Assembly: GCF_000359745.1 (NCBI RefSeq)
Contig: NZ_AQHN01000055.1
Span: 186,001-250,000 of the forward strand
Source of the DNA: Rhizobium freirei PRF 81
GTDB lineage: Bacteria > Pseudomonadota > Alphaproteobacteria > Rhizobiales > Rhizobiaceae
DNA length: 64,000 bases
Direction: 5' to 3'
The notes below the pieces were generated by a model that saw nothing but the letters and a program-made list of their open reading frames with translations, was not told where the DNA came from and did not search any database. Below, in pieces: positions 39,443-47,570 of this stretch. How positions within the stretch are numbered: position 1 is the stretch's first letter; every line of letters starts with the position of its first letter. The position numbers were made by a program, and so were the translations under genes.

Positions 39443-41817
39443 CAGCGCCTCCGGGGATTGCGGTTGATCTGCGCGACGCGATCGGGAAGCTGCTGATTGA
39501 AATCATTCAGCCCCTGCCGCGTCGAACTCTGCGCTTCCGATTGCGCGACATTCTTCACATAGGCCTTCAGATTGCCGTCCTCATCGACGGAAACACCGAC
39601 GGTGACATGCACGCCGGAAGCGGAGCCGGAGGCATCGTTCTGATTGTCAGCCCTCAAGCGACGGACGGGAACGGCAGCATCCGGCTGCGCCCGCACCAAT
39701 TGCGGCCCGCCCTTGCCGACCACGCCGCCATCGGCATAGCCGCGCCGGCCAAGCCGCATCGCCTCGACGACTCCGACGCCGCCCGCCCGGGCAATATCCT
39801 TCTGGCTCCAGACGACCTCGCCGGCATGAACGATGCCAGCCGGCTCATGCTTGCCGCCAGGGCCGGTATAGCCGCCGTCTGCGAACGGTCGTGCAATTGG
39901 GATCGGGGCATTCGCACCCGTCGCCAGATCGAATTTGCCACCGCTGCTCCCGCCGCCAAAGCCGAAGATACCGAGAATGCCGCCAAGGATTCCACCTCCC
40001 CCGCCACCGCCTGCAGCAGCACTATTGACCTGGAACAGGCTGTTGAGCACATCGTTCAGCAACCTGTCTGAGATCTTCGTGAGCACGGAAATCGCCGCCT
40101 TCCCTAGGGATTTCCAAAGGCCCTCGCCGTTGCGCAAGCCGCTGACCAACGTCGAGGCGAAATCGCCGGCAAGCTCGCGGGCATATTTCAGCTGTTCATT
40201 ATAGCGAATGATATTGGCCGAGGCCGAGTTCATGTCGACCGGCAGGCCATATTGCTTCTGTGTCGAGGCAACGGTCTGATCGATGGTCGAGCGGCCCATC
40301 TGCTCCTGCTGGAACTGGATATCGCCCGCGAGCTTCTGCAGCGCCTGCGCCTCAGCGACACGCCGATAGGCTGCGGCCTGGTCGTTGGCCGCCTTGGTCA
40401 ATTGCGGCATTTGCGCCAATTGTACGGCGCAGCTTTTCTGAAGCTCATCCTGGCTTTGCTTCAGCGTGACAACCTTCGACTTCACATTGTCCGTCGCAGC
40501 GGCGGATTGGGCAGAGGTCTGTATTCCAACTTTCGCTTGCTCCGTGTTAGCTTTGGAGGATTTCGTAAGAGCGTCTGTAGCTTGCTGAGTGCTCTGGAGT
40601 TCGTCTTTTTGGCTGTTTTGAACGCCAATACTGTTCGCTATGGGCTGCCTCGATGTCATTTCAATCGCAAGAGGACTGACGCGAGAGAAAGCAGAAATAT
40701 TTGGAAGGAGTGTATTCGCGCTGGCGCCGCCCTGGGGGAAAACGATTTGCTTTGCCGGATCGACGGCGACGCTTTGAGTCCTATTAGACAGTTCATGTTG
40801 CGTTTTCAAACCATTCGCAACAGTCAAGTCCTGTGTGATTGATCCGAGAACGCCTTTGAAATTCTTGGAAAACTCAGCAAGTTCAGAATCATCGGGCATT
40901 TGCGCCGCCGTCTTTGACAACACTTTATCAAAGTTCTGCGCGTCCACTATTTGAGCGGTGCCCGCTCTAAGCTTATCATAGAAATCTAAATAGCTATTTC
41001 CCAGTTCGGAAAGCTGACTACCAGCCCTGCCTGCAGAGGCAGAAAGTAATACATCGAACTCACCCGCGACACTTTCGAACTTACCGAGAGCTTGACTAAA
41101 TGTGCGGTCTGCGCTCTCACGAAATCCAACAGTTTGACTGAGAAGGTCCTCTCTTGAGATCTTCTCAGCCGCAAATTCCGCAACTGCCGGATTGTTTTTC
41201 TGCCCCGACAAAGATTGCATTTCCCTGGCAAGCTGAGCGTCGGACTTGATCTGTGCCGCAGATTTTTCACGCATTATCGCCGGGCTAAAGGATTCTATCC
41301 AATTCCCTACCCACTCGCCAACTTCACCTACATAGGGAATTTTTTCATTAGCTACGCCTTTCACTGCGAAGCTCGTAGCGCTCAAAAGGATATCCGCTAT
41401 GCCTTTACCTGTATCGTTCGCGAAATCCGCCCTATGTGCTAGAAAATAATCATAATCCTTGTCCCCGGTAGATTGTACGTTTGCGGAAGCAGCGATGGCG
41501 TTCTGTGTCTCCATAGTTGAAGCATAGGATAAGTGCGCACCGTTGTTTGGTCGAGCATCGAGGACCATTAGCCCTCCCCTTAACTTATCCGCAGCGAGAC
41601 CGTAACTGGTTCCAAACTTTAGTACATTTGCGGCAGTCTTATCGACGATTCCACCAGTCGTTTTCGCCTCGCCATTCATGGTTTTGAACGCGCGTGACGT
41701 TGCGCCAGAGCTATTTGTCACACGCCCCATCGCTGCAGCGAAACCATCTAAGTCACCAGTCGCCTTCCGCACATTCGAGCTATCAACAAAAATACCGAGA
41801 GTTGCAACATCAGCCAC
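39442..41817 (-). CDS. Phage tail tape measure protein
   Basis: A 791-residue protein. GTG 41817 is used as start because AAAGG lies eight bases upstream; the frame itself extends to 41859. The N-terminus (VATLGIFVDSSNVRKATGDL) is the typical tape-measure opening. Long alanine- and glutamine-rich helices follow, and the C-terminus has a glycine-rich hinge (GGGGGILGGILGIFGFGGG) and a MRLGRRGYADGGVV segment. The product sets tail length. The first half (about 40600-41817) is clearly more AT-rich than the second, indicating a recombinant gene. Confidence 0.82.
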   Translation of the reverse strand: MADVATLGIFVDSSNVRKATGDLDGFAAAMGRVTNSSGATSRAFKTMNGEAKTTGGIVDKTAANVLKFGTSYGLAADKLRGGLMVLDARPNNGAHLSYASTMETQNAIAASANVQSTGDKDYDYFLAHRADFANDTGKGIADILLSATSFAVKGVANEKIPYVGEVGEWVGNWIESFSPAIMREKSAAQIKSDAQLAREMQSLSGQKNNPAVAEFAAEKISREDLLSQTVGFRESADRTFSQALGKFESVAGEFDVLLSASAGRAGSQLSELGNSYLDFYDKLRAGTAQIVDAQNFDKVLSKTAAQMPDDSELAEFSKNFKGVLGSITQDLTVANGLKTQHELSNRTQSVAVDPAKQIVFPQGGASANTLLPNISAFSRVSPLAIEMTSRQPIANSIGVQNSQKDELQSTQQATDALTKSSKANTEQAKVGIQTSAQSAAATDNVKSKVVTLKQSQDELQKSCAVQLAQMPQLTKAANDQAAAYRRVAEAQALQKLAGDIQFQQEQMGRSTIDQTVASTQKQYGLPVDMNSASANIIRYNEQLKYARELAGDFASTLVSGLRNGEGLWKSLGKAAISVLTKISDRLLNDVLNSLFQVNSAAAGGGGGGGILGGILGIFGFGGGSSGGKFDLATGANAPIPIARPFADGGYTGPGGKHEPAGIVHAGEVVWSQKDIARAGGVGVVEAMRLGRRGYADGGVVGKGGPQLVRAQPDAAVPVRRLRADNQNDASGSASGVHVTVGVSVDEDGNLKAYVKNVAQSEAQSSTRQGLNDFNQQLPDRVAQINRNPRRR

Positions 41818-41871
41818 TAGCGTACCTTTCGAATAGATGGCAGAAATCACCCAGCGCATTCGGGGGATTTC

Positions 41872-42411
41872 ATGAAGTTGTTTTCAAATGTTGTGATCAC
41901 GGCGTTTCTGTTGCCGCTGCTGAGCAGTTGCGGCGCCTTCGACCCGCCGATCGTGACGGCTTGTGAGGAAAATCTGAAGCCGGCACTCGTGGTACCGTCA
42001 AGCTATGAGCGTAATAGGTTCATCCCCGGTGAGAGGCCCGCCACCAGAGCCGAACTCGACGAGAAATTACGGCATCCCGATCTGAAAAAATTCTACCTGA
42101 AGGAGTTTGATACGGGAGCGCTGAAGCCAGTAATTTATACCGGAATCCTGACCTTCAGCGCATTGAACAGGAATGCTGATCGCGTCACGACAACGGTTAC
42201 TTGCCGATACTTCTCCACCGACGGCCGCACGTCCCAAATTGCGATTTGGTCGGTCGTCCCGTCGCCAGTGGATGCTTCCGCATTTTCCCAGATAATACGA
42301 GACATCGGCAACGATCCGCCCCCGACACCGGAAGAGGAGTTGAGATACTCAAAGCCAATCGCCCCTTATGCTGGTTGGATTCGCGACCAGCTTCGTCGTG
42401 TCTTCGGCTGA
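41872..42411 (+). CDS. Prophage-encoded lipoprotein (moron)
   Basis: A 179-residue lipoprotein: signal NVVITAFLLPLLSSCG, with LSSC as lipobox and Cys20 as the lipidation site. The mature N-terminus carries VTACEENLKPALVVPSSY, a pattern seen in many small rhizobial secreted proteins. It is a paralogue of the frameshifted lipoprotein at 43705. It is on the plus strand against the late operon and more AT-rich, marking it as a moron. Prophage lipoproteins often change the envelope or block superinfection; that is an inference here. Confidence 0.7.
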   Translation: MKLFSNVVITAFLLPLLSSCGAFDPPIVTACEENLKPALVVPSSYERNRFIPGERPATRAELDEKLRHPDLKKFYLKEFDTGALKPVIYTGILTFSALNRNADRVTTTVTCRYFSTDGRTSQIAIWSVVPSPVDASAFSQIIRDIGNDPPPTPEEELRYSKPIAPYAGWIRDQLRRVFG

Positions 42412-42495
42412 GTACCGGTATCTAAGATTGTTTAAATCAACCTATAGGGATAGTATGCGTCGAATAATTTTAGCAACTTTTGTATGTGTAGTGAC

Positions 42496-42825
42496 ATGAC
42501 TATGAGGTTTAAACCACTTCTGACTGTACTCTTCGCATGCACAATCTTCACGCAAGCCTTGGCTGACGACGAGCAAAAGCGTGTTCAGCTGGCCGGTAAA
42601 GTCATCGATGGTGTGAACGTGAGTTTCATGATTGCTTATCAATGCCGCGATGCGCTTGGCACGACATATTACAACGCAATTCGGACGTATGCCGAGAAGG
42701 TGTTTCAGCAAATCGGCTTGTCGCCAGAAATGGCGGCTCAACGAGTAGACAGACTTGAAAAGTTTATCGCGAGTGAAAAGAAACTTGCTGCAATTACGGT
42801 GACAGTGCACTCGCAATTACGGTGA
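42496..42825 (+). CDS. Small secreted protein, 3' end replaced by transposon terminus
   Basis: About 109 residues with signal peptide RFKPLLTVLFACTIFTQALA. The mature part is helical, with AYQCRDALGTTYYNAIRTYA. ATG 42496 or 42502 could start it. The last codons (ITVTVHSQ) read into the 23-bp tandem repeat that forms the left end of the adjacent transposase unit, so the natural C-terminus was probably lost or altered by insertion. No family recognised. Confidence 0.55.
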   Translation: MTMRFKPLLTVLFACTIFTQALADDEQKRVQLAGKVIDGVNVSFMIAYQCRDALGTTYYNAIRTYAEKVFQQIGLSPEMAAQRVDRLEKFIASEKKLAAITVTVHSQLR

Positions 42826-42835
42826 CAGTGCACTC
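42790..42835 (+). repeat. Exact 23-bp tandem duplication at the transposon left end
   Basis: GCAATTACGGTGACAGTGCA plus CTC occurs twice back to back, at 42790-42812 and 42813-42835. Each copy contains the 20-bp sequence that appears inverted at 43542-43561. Confidence 0.95.
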
Positions 42836-43561
42836 AATAGATTCCGGATCTGACCAACACACCCAATGGCCCGTCTCGCTCATATCATCGTCCCTGATAT
42901 TCCACATCATGTTACCCAACGCGGCAACGGGCGGGCGCAAACCTTCTTCTGCGATGATGACTATGCGCTCTATCGCGATCTCCTGGCCCATCATTGTCGT
43001 GCCGCTGGCGTAGAGGTCTGGGGCTGGGTGTTGATGCCCAACCATGTTCACCTCATCCTCGTTCCGACGGATGCAGACGGTATTCGCCGCGCACTGTCTC
43101 GCGTTCATCGCACCTATGCCGGCCATATCCATGCAAGGCTGCGCCGGACCGGCCATTTCTGGCAGGGCCGCTTCGGTTGTGTCGCCATGGATGAAGAGCA
43201 TCTGGCAGCAGCACTCCGCTACGTCGCCCTCAATCCGGTGCGCGCTCGCCTTGTCGAGCGAGCTGCCGATTGGCGATGGTCGAGTGTCGCGGCACAGTTT
43301 GGACTGATTGAGGATGACGGCGTCACGACCACAACACCGGTTCGCGCTCGCTTTCCCGATTTCGCCGCCCTCCTCACTGCCGGAGAAGAAGAGATGGCAT
43401 TTACCGCGCTTCGCCGAGCCGAAAGCATCGGTCGCCCCATTGGCAATACCGACTTTTTAGACCGGCTCGAAGACCTCACCGACGCCACCCTCAAGCCGGC
43501 TCGTCGCGGCCGCAAAGCCAAGGCCGTCGTTGGAGAGAATTAGTGCACTGTCACCGTAATT
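42815..43561 (+). mobile_element. RAYT transposase unit with 20-bp inverted repeats
   Basis: AATTACGGTGACAGTGCACT at 42815-42834 is repeated exactly as its reverse complement at 43542-43561, bracketing the transposase gene. The unit is about 750 bp. Each end is internally near-palindromic around GTGCAC, as REP sequences are. It lies inside the prophage moron island. Confidence 0.85.
42866..43543 (+). CDS. REP-associated tyrosine transposase (Y1 HUH family)
   Basis: A 225-residue Y1 transposase. The HUH metal site is PNHVHLILVPTD (His60 and His62) and the likely catalytic tyrosine is in RVHRTYAGHIHARL (Tyr84), followed by RTGHFWQGRFG and a YVALNPVRARLV segment typical of RAYTs. It would nick single-stranded REP-like ends. 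The stop codon overlaps the right inverted repeat. It seems intact and single-copy within this window. Confidence 0.9.
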   Translation: MARLAHIIVPDIPHHVTQRGNGRAQTFFCDDDYALYRDLLAHHCRAAGVEVWGWVLMPNHVHLILVPTDADGIRRALSRVHRTYAGHIHARLRRTGHFWQGRFGCVAMDEEHLAAALRYVALNPVRARLVERAADWRWSSVAAQFGLIEDDGVTTTTPVRARFPDFAALLTAGEEEMAFTALRRAESIGRPIGNTDFLDRLEDLTDATLKPARRGRKAKAVVGEN

Positions 43562-43704
43562 CCCGATAAAACAGTCCCATCACGATGCGCACGACGTTTT
43601 ATCACGAAGAACATTTAGAGAACAACCTTATTGACATGCATGATATAGGATGCAACGTTCGCCGAAGTTGCAATTGTCCAAAACTACCACCCAGCGGAAT
43701 TATA

Positions 43705-44207
43705 ATGCATCTTCACCGAACGAAGCCCATAGCGAGCATTATGTGCCTAGTGGTTAGCGCGTTGCTCTTAAACAGCTGCGATTTGTTTGATTCGAAACTT
43801 GTCACGGCCTGCGAGACAATTCTCAAGCAGCGCCTGCTCCCGTCATCGGAATATAAACGCATCAAGGTTTCCGAACTCGACGAACTAGAATTGGATAGAA
43901 GATTGCTCGAAAGCTATCTCGTGACGAGACAACAGCGATCCAAAGCGTCGGGCTACCCGCTAGCTATAGACGATGCGTGGATTCAAACTGAACTAAAGGC
44001 GTTCGACAATGGCATCTCAAGGCCTTCTTTTTTGGCGCGTCGATAGTTTATGAGACGCTCAATGATCTTCAAGAGCCGGTGAGGCACCTTGCGAAGTGTG
44101 TATATGTTGGCAACAAGAGCGACTCGTCTCTCGGGTGGGAAGTTGAAACCACCGTGGATGGGCTGACTGCACTTGAGTGGAGTTACAGCAACATAAAGTC
44201 ACATTAG
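43705..44207 (+). pseudogene. Frameshifted lipoprotein, paralogue of the 41872 gene
   Basis: The first frame runs from ATG 43705 to TAG 44046. It has signal ASIMCLVVSALLLNSC with lipobox LLNSC, then LVTACETILKQRLLPSSEY, parallel to the 41872 gene. After the six-T run at 44028-44033 the homologous reading continues in the -1 frame (FGASIVYETL, then LAKCVYVGNKSDSS) to TAG 44207. Joined, the product would be about 167 residues, close to the 179 of the paralogue. Either one T was lost, or the heptamer T TTT TTG supports a -1 frameshift. Confidence 0.7.
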
Positions 44208-44236
44208 GCTCATTAGTCATGGAGCAGCCTGACCCT

Positions 44237-44967
44237 CTACCCCGCCTCCCGCGCTCTGATCGCCTCCGTCTCCTCCTCCACCGCCTGGCAATAGCGCCCG
44301 TCCATCGCCTTCAGCACGGCGATGTCCTCACGGCGCAGGAGGTTGCCGGTCAGTTGCAGCCAGGCCAGCATTTCCTGATGGGAGAGCGGCGCCGGGCCGG
44401 AAAGGCCGGGAGCCTGCGCCGAGCGCAGATCCCAGAACCAGTCCCAGAGCGCATGGCCCGCCTCCGGCACCTCGGCCTCCGGGCTGATAAGCTCGAAGGC
44501 CTCGTTGCGCTCGCGCCGGGTCTCGCCGTTTGTATCGCGCACGCAATCATAGCGTGCGACGATCCCTACGGCTTCTGAAAGCCCTTCGGCAAGCTCTTCA
44601 TAAAATTTGCGCGGTCCTCCGAGGCGCCGGCCACCTGGTCGTAGATCCACCCGGCTTCCTCGACGACTTCGCGGGCCTTCTCGAAGGAGAGCACGGGCTG
44701 CTCGCCCTTCCACTGCTGCTCTCCCCAGCTCCAGGAAGCGATGGCGGCGGCCGCCTTGTCGAGATATTCGGCCTCGACCTTGCTGGTCGTCAGCTTCTTC
44801 TTGCGGCTGGCGAGGAAACGGTCGCTATGCTGGCGAACAATCTTCTTCACCTCGTTGCTCTCGGCCGAGCGGATCATGAAGGAGATGCCGAGCGGCTCCT
44901 CGGTGGCCGGATGCAGAAGCTGCAGCTCGAAGAGATCTTCGGAATTGACGAGACTGGAGATATCCAA
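44237..44967 (-). CDS. Tail assembly chaperone, -1 frameshift fusion product (gpGT-like)
   Basis: Join of frame 44967-44602 with the -1 frame 44602-44237. Ribosomes slipping at A AAT TTT (44608-44602) would make a 243-residue fusion: the first 122 residues of the G-like protein followed by YEELAEGLSEAVGIVARYDC and 100 further residues with LISPEAEVPEAGHALWDWFW. This is the conserved arrangement of siphophage tail chaperones, where the minor fusion binds both tape measure and tail-tube protein. The gene lies between the tail-tube gene and the tape measure, as expected; the moron island now separates it from the tape measure. Confidence 0.8.
44566..44967 (-). CDS. Tail assembly chaperone, unshifted product (gpG-like)
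   Basis: A 133-residue protein starting at TTG 44967 with AAGGTG upstream and stopping at TAG 44566. It is rich in charged helices (AESNEVKKIVRQHSDRFLAS) with WSWGEQQWKGEQP in the middle. It is the abundant chaperone that coats the tape measure during tail assembly. Its last 11 codons lie downstream of the slip site and are replaced in the fusion. Confidence 0.75.
   Translation of the reverse strand: MDISSLVNSEDLFELQLLHPATEEPLGISFMIRSAESNEVKKIVRQHSDRFLASRKKKLTTSKVEAEYLDKAAAAIASWSWGEQQWKGEQPVLSFEKAREVVEEAGWIYDQVAGASEDRANFMKSLPKGFQKP
44602..44608 (-). other. -1 ribosomal frameshift heptamer AAATTTT
   Basis: In the zero frame the codons are GCA AAT TTT ATG, giving the X XXY YYZ arrangement A AAT TTT. 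After slipping both tRNAs re-pair as AAA TTT, and reading continues TAT GAA GAG in the long -1 frame. Confidence 0.8.
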
Positions 44968-45050
44968 GGAAACACCTTATCGGTTGGGACATGTGAGAGT
45001 GGCCGCGCGCCGCAGGAGAGCGACGCGCGCAAGATTCCGTAAGATCGCGC

Positions 45051-45536
45051 TTACGGCGTGGTGACGGGATCGACTCGGATCGGCAGCTGGTTGAGGCCGA
45101 CCTTGAACTTCTCAAGATCGAAATCGTCGGAGCCGCCGCCGGGATAAAGCGGGCCCGAAACGACTCCGCGCGAATAGAACACCGTATTGGTCTTGCCCTG
45201 CGGCGCGTTGTTGCGCTCGACCTTGATCGCCATGTTGTTGACGTTGAGCGGGTCGCCGAAGGTGCGCAGGATGTCCTGGCCGGGATCGTCGGCGATGGAG
45301 GCGACCTCGAGCTCCGGATCGCCGGCGTTGGAAACGCCCTTCTGCTTCTGCTGCACCGGCTCATCGAGCGTATTGTAGTGGTTGATGGTGGAGTCCGAGC
45401 CGAAATCGCCGACCTTGCCGACCTTGCCCACCTGCACCCAAGTGAGCGCGGCATAGGCCGTGGCCGTCAGGTCGGTATTCTGGGGCGTCTCGCATACGTA
45501 GACTTTCGAGCCCTTCTTCGTGCTTTTATTCGCCAT
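45051..45536 (-). CDS. Major tail tube protein
   Basis: A 161-residue beta-rich protein: VYVCETPQNTDLTATAYAAL at the N-terminus, then VGKVGKVGDFGSDSTINHYN and KVERNNAPQGKTNTVFYSRG. Length, position immediately before the tail chaperones and the pattern of phage tail tube subunits support the call. It polymerises around the tape measure. Confidence 0.78.
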   Translation of the reverse strand: MANKSTKKGSKVYVCETPQNTDLTATAYAALTWVQVGKVGKVGDFGSDSTINHYNTLDEPVQQKQKGVSNAGDPELEVASIADDPGQDILRTFGDPLNVNNMAIKVERNNAPQGKTNTVFYSRGVVSGPLYPGGGSDDFDLEKFKVGLNQLPIRVDPVTTP

Positions 45537-45539
45537 GGA

Positions 45540-45971
45540 TCATGTCTCCGGTTCAAAGGCGGTGTAGGGAATGGTGACCGGTATCTGCACCCGGTCATCC
45601 TCTTGGATCGGGCCTGCGGCCCACGGCTCGCCACTGATCGTGATCTTCACGCCAGAGGCGAATAGCGTCTTGTTGTTGAAATGGTCGATGACCTGGCCGG
45701 CGGCATCGAGTGGCTTGATCAGCCCGCCGCCGGCCTTCCAATAGACGGAAACCTGCAGAAGCCCGAGCTTCTGCTGCGGATCGTCGCCAAGCGTCACCTG
45801 CCGGGGACGATTGGGCAGGTAGCTGACCGCCAGATAGTTATCCGGCTTAGCTTGCCCCGCCGGCGGAAAGGCAATGCCCGGCTGCGCCACCGGCAATGGC
45901 GGCTGAAATTGGAGTGCCGCCAGATGATCCAGCAGCGCAGCCAGAATGAGAGCGTCCGTTGCCGTCGCCAT
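45540..45971 (-). CDS. DUF4128-like tail terminator protein
   Basis: A 143-residue protein. The segments PDNYLAVSYLPNRPRQVTLG and KLGLLQVSVYWKAGGGLIKP match the DUF4128 pattern, related to gpU/tail terminators that cap the tail tube. It is encoded three bases upstream of the tube gene, as usual. AAGG precedes the ATG. Confidence 0.72.
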   Translation of the reverse strand: MATATDALILAALLDHLAALQFQPPLPVAQPGIAFPPAGQAKPDNYLAVSYLPNRPRQVTLGDDPQQKLGLLQVSVYWKAGGGLIKPLDAAGQVIDHFNNKTLFASGVKITISGEPWAAGPIQEDDRVQIPVTIPYTAFEPET

Positions 45972-46007
45972 GCGTCACCTTGTCTAAGTTGTTGAGATTT
46001 CGAGAGG

Positions 46008-46400
46008 TCAGTCCGCCGTGTCACGTGCGGCGCGCTCGACGATGTCAGGCCATTGGCGCGCCGCAAGCCGCACCATGCCCTGCCCCGCCTGCCCATCCCT
46101 GCCATATTCGACGGCGGCGGCATGGGCGGCGGTGAAACCCATATGGATCAGGCCGCCCAGCGACACGCCGAGGCCGGCCAGATTGACCGGCTGACCGTCA
46201 TCCTTCCCCTCGGCATCCCCGCTTTGCCGCGGCGGGGCGGAGACCCGGAAGGAATTGACAAGTTCGCCGGAGGCTACCGGCGTAGCCTCGACGATCGCCT
46301 CGGCCAGCCGCTGCGCGGAGAAGTTCACCACCTCTTCCATGCGCTTCTTGGTTCGCTCGGCCCAGGCGGCGATGTCATTGGAAAAATTCGAGGAAGCCAT
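46008..46400 (-). CDS. HK97 gp10-like head-tail joining protein
   Basis: A 130-residue protein. It begins with an amphipathic helix (DIAAWAERTKKRMEEVVNFS), continues EATPVASGELVNSFRVS and has a C-terminal AAAVEYGRDGQAG, the usual HK97 gp10 features. It connects the head connector and the tail. It lies upstream of the tail terminator gene. Confidence 0.72.
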   Translation of the reverse strand: MASSNFSNDIAAWAERTKKRMEEVVNFSAQRLAEAIVEATPVASGELVNSFRVSAPPRQSGDAEGKDDGQPVNLAGLGVSLGGLIHMGFTAAHAAAVEYGRDGQAGQGMVRLAARQWPDIVERAARDTAD

Positions 46401-46421
46401 GTCGGATACCTGCTGATAAGG

Positions 46422-46649
46422 TTAGGCGTCATCGGCGGCATCGCCCAGTGAAGAGCCACGCCGCTCGAAATTCAAAAGGGTAAGATGGCCGTAGCGGGCG
46501 CGAACCGCAGATTTGGCGGTTCGGGATTCGGCTTTCATCCCACCGCTTTTTTCAATCCCCGGCAACGGTGAAACCCGGTTGAGCAGCAGTATGGCGCGCG
46601 CCAACAGCCAAAGCGTCAGGATCGTCTTGAAACGTACGAGCGCCGTCAT
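46422..46649 (-). CDS. Small phage protein with one membrane-like segment, 75 residues
   Basis: ATG 46649 overlaps the stop of the preceding connector gene (ATGA), which supports translation. The N-terminal half is hydrophobic (TILTLWLLARAILLL), the rest basic and polar. No family recognised. Its coupling to head-tail connector genes suggests a minor structural or assembly role. Confidence 0.5.
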   Translation of the reverse strand: MTALVRFKTILTLWLLARAILLLNRVSPLPGIEKSGGMKAESRTAKSAVRARYGHLTLLNFERRGSSLGDAADDA

Positions 46650-47005
46650 CGCCGCACCTGCAGCTGCCAGAAGACGATAGTCCCACCTGGCGACAGCGGC
46701 TGGATATCGACGATCGCATGCTCGGCGCCGCCGATCAGCACCCTGTCGGCTAATGTTGGCGTGACCGAGAGCCCCTCGGTCGAGAGATAGACCATGCGAT
46801 CGCCGCGCTGGATCAGCGTGTCGGCGACATGCGCCTGGGATTGGTCGAGATCGACGAGCGAACACGGAAAGTCCTCGCTCGTCTGCACGGGATCGTAATC
46901 CGGCCCGGCACTCGTAATGCGCCGCAGAACGGCTTTCTGGCCGAATTTGGCAATCAACCGCTCGGCGGCAACCCGCGCCTTGCCGTAATCGAACGCCTCC
47001 ATCAC
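46646..47005 (-). CDS. Phage head-tail adaptor protein
   Basis: A 119-residue protein with alternating strands: QKAVLRRITSAGPDYDPVQT, GDRMVYLSTEGLSVTPTLAD and GTIVFWQLQVRR. Size and place between the DnaT-like connector gene and the gp10-like gene match head-closure/stopper proteins of HK97-like phages. It overlaps both neighbours by four bases. Confidence 0.7.
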   Translation of the reverse strand: MMEAFDYGKARVAAERLIAKFGQKAVLRRITSAGPDYDPVQTSEDFPCSLVDLDQSQAHVADTLIQRGDRMVYLSTEGLSVTPTLADRVLIGGAEHAIVDIQPLSPGGTIVFWQLQVRR

Positions 47006-47499
47006 ACCACCAGAATGCCCGGCAACACCGGACGCAGGAGAGGATAAAGCAGCCCGTCGAGCATGGTCAGGACCGGCTTTGCGGAGGCGATCATGTCGTC
47101 GCTCGTGTCGGCAACGGCATATTCCGTCTCCAGCGGTCCCACCTTCTCGCGCTTCACCGTGCGAGCCGCGACGATAACAGGCGTCAGGCTGCCCGGTTCG
47201 GAAAGCTCGAGCGCGGCAGCCTCATAGGCTGCGTAGGTCACGGGCAGAGGCGTTGCGTCATCCGCGATCACCGCACCGTTCACCGTCGTCGCCCCGCTAC
47301 GAGGCCAGGACAGCACCTGATCGTAGCCGCCGGTCCGCCGGCCAGTGAATCTCGGCTCATAGAGAGCATCGATCGCCTGAGATCCGCGCACCAGCGCCGC
47401 CAGGCGATCACTATCACTGGCCGCGGCCCAGCCCGCCTTGCCGCGATCGGCAAAATAGGCGTCAGCGGCAGCGAGCGTGCCGTAAAAAGAAACGGACAT
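47002..47499 (-). CDS. Phage head-tail connector (DnaT-like family)
   Basis: A 165-residue protein. SFYGTLAAADAYFADRGKAG and AALVRGSQAIDALYEPRFTG, then RRTGGYDQVLSWPRSGAT, are typical of the so-called DnaT-like phage proteins, which are encoded after the major capsid gene and act as head-tail connectors rather than replication factors. The start follows AAAG-type spacing; coding overlap with the next gene supports it. Confidence 0.72.
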   Translation of the reverse strand: MSVSFYGTLAAADAYFADRGKAGWAAASDSDRLAALVRGSQAIDALYEPRFTGRRTGGYDQVLSWPRSGATTVNGAVIADDATPLPVTYAAYEAAALELSEPGSLTPVIVAARTVKREKVGPLETEYAVADTSDDMIASAKPVLTMLDGLLYPLLRPVLPGILVV

Positions 47500-47570
47500 G
47501 AAAGCTCCGATGTCGGTCGTTGGAAAGAAGGGCCCTCCCTCCGCATGAAACGGAGAGAGGGAGTTCAGCG

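Noticed and set aside
44609..44713. Separate ATG at 44713 for the second tail chaperone frame
   Set aside because: The segment before the slip site is arginine/glycine-rich shadow of the G-like gene; the frameshift model explains the frame better.
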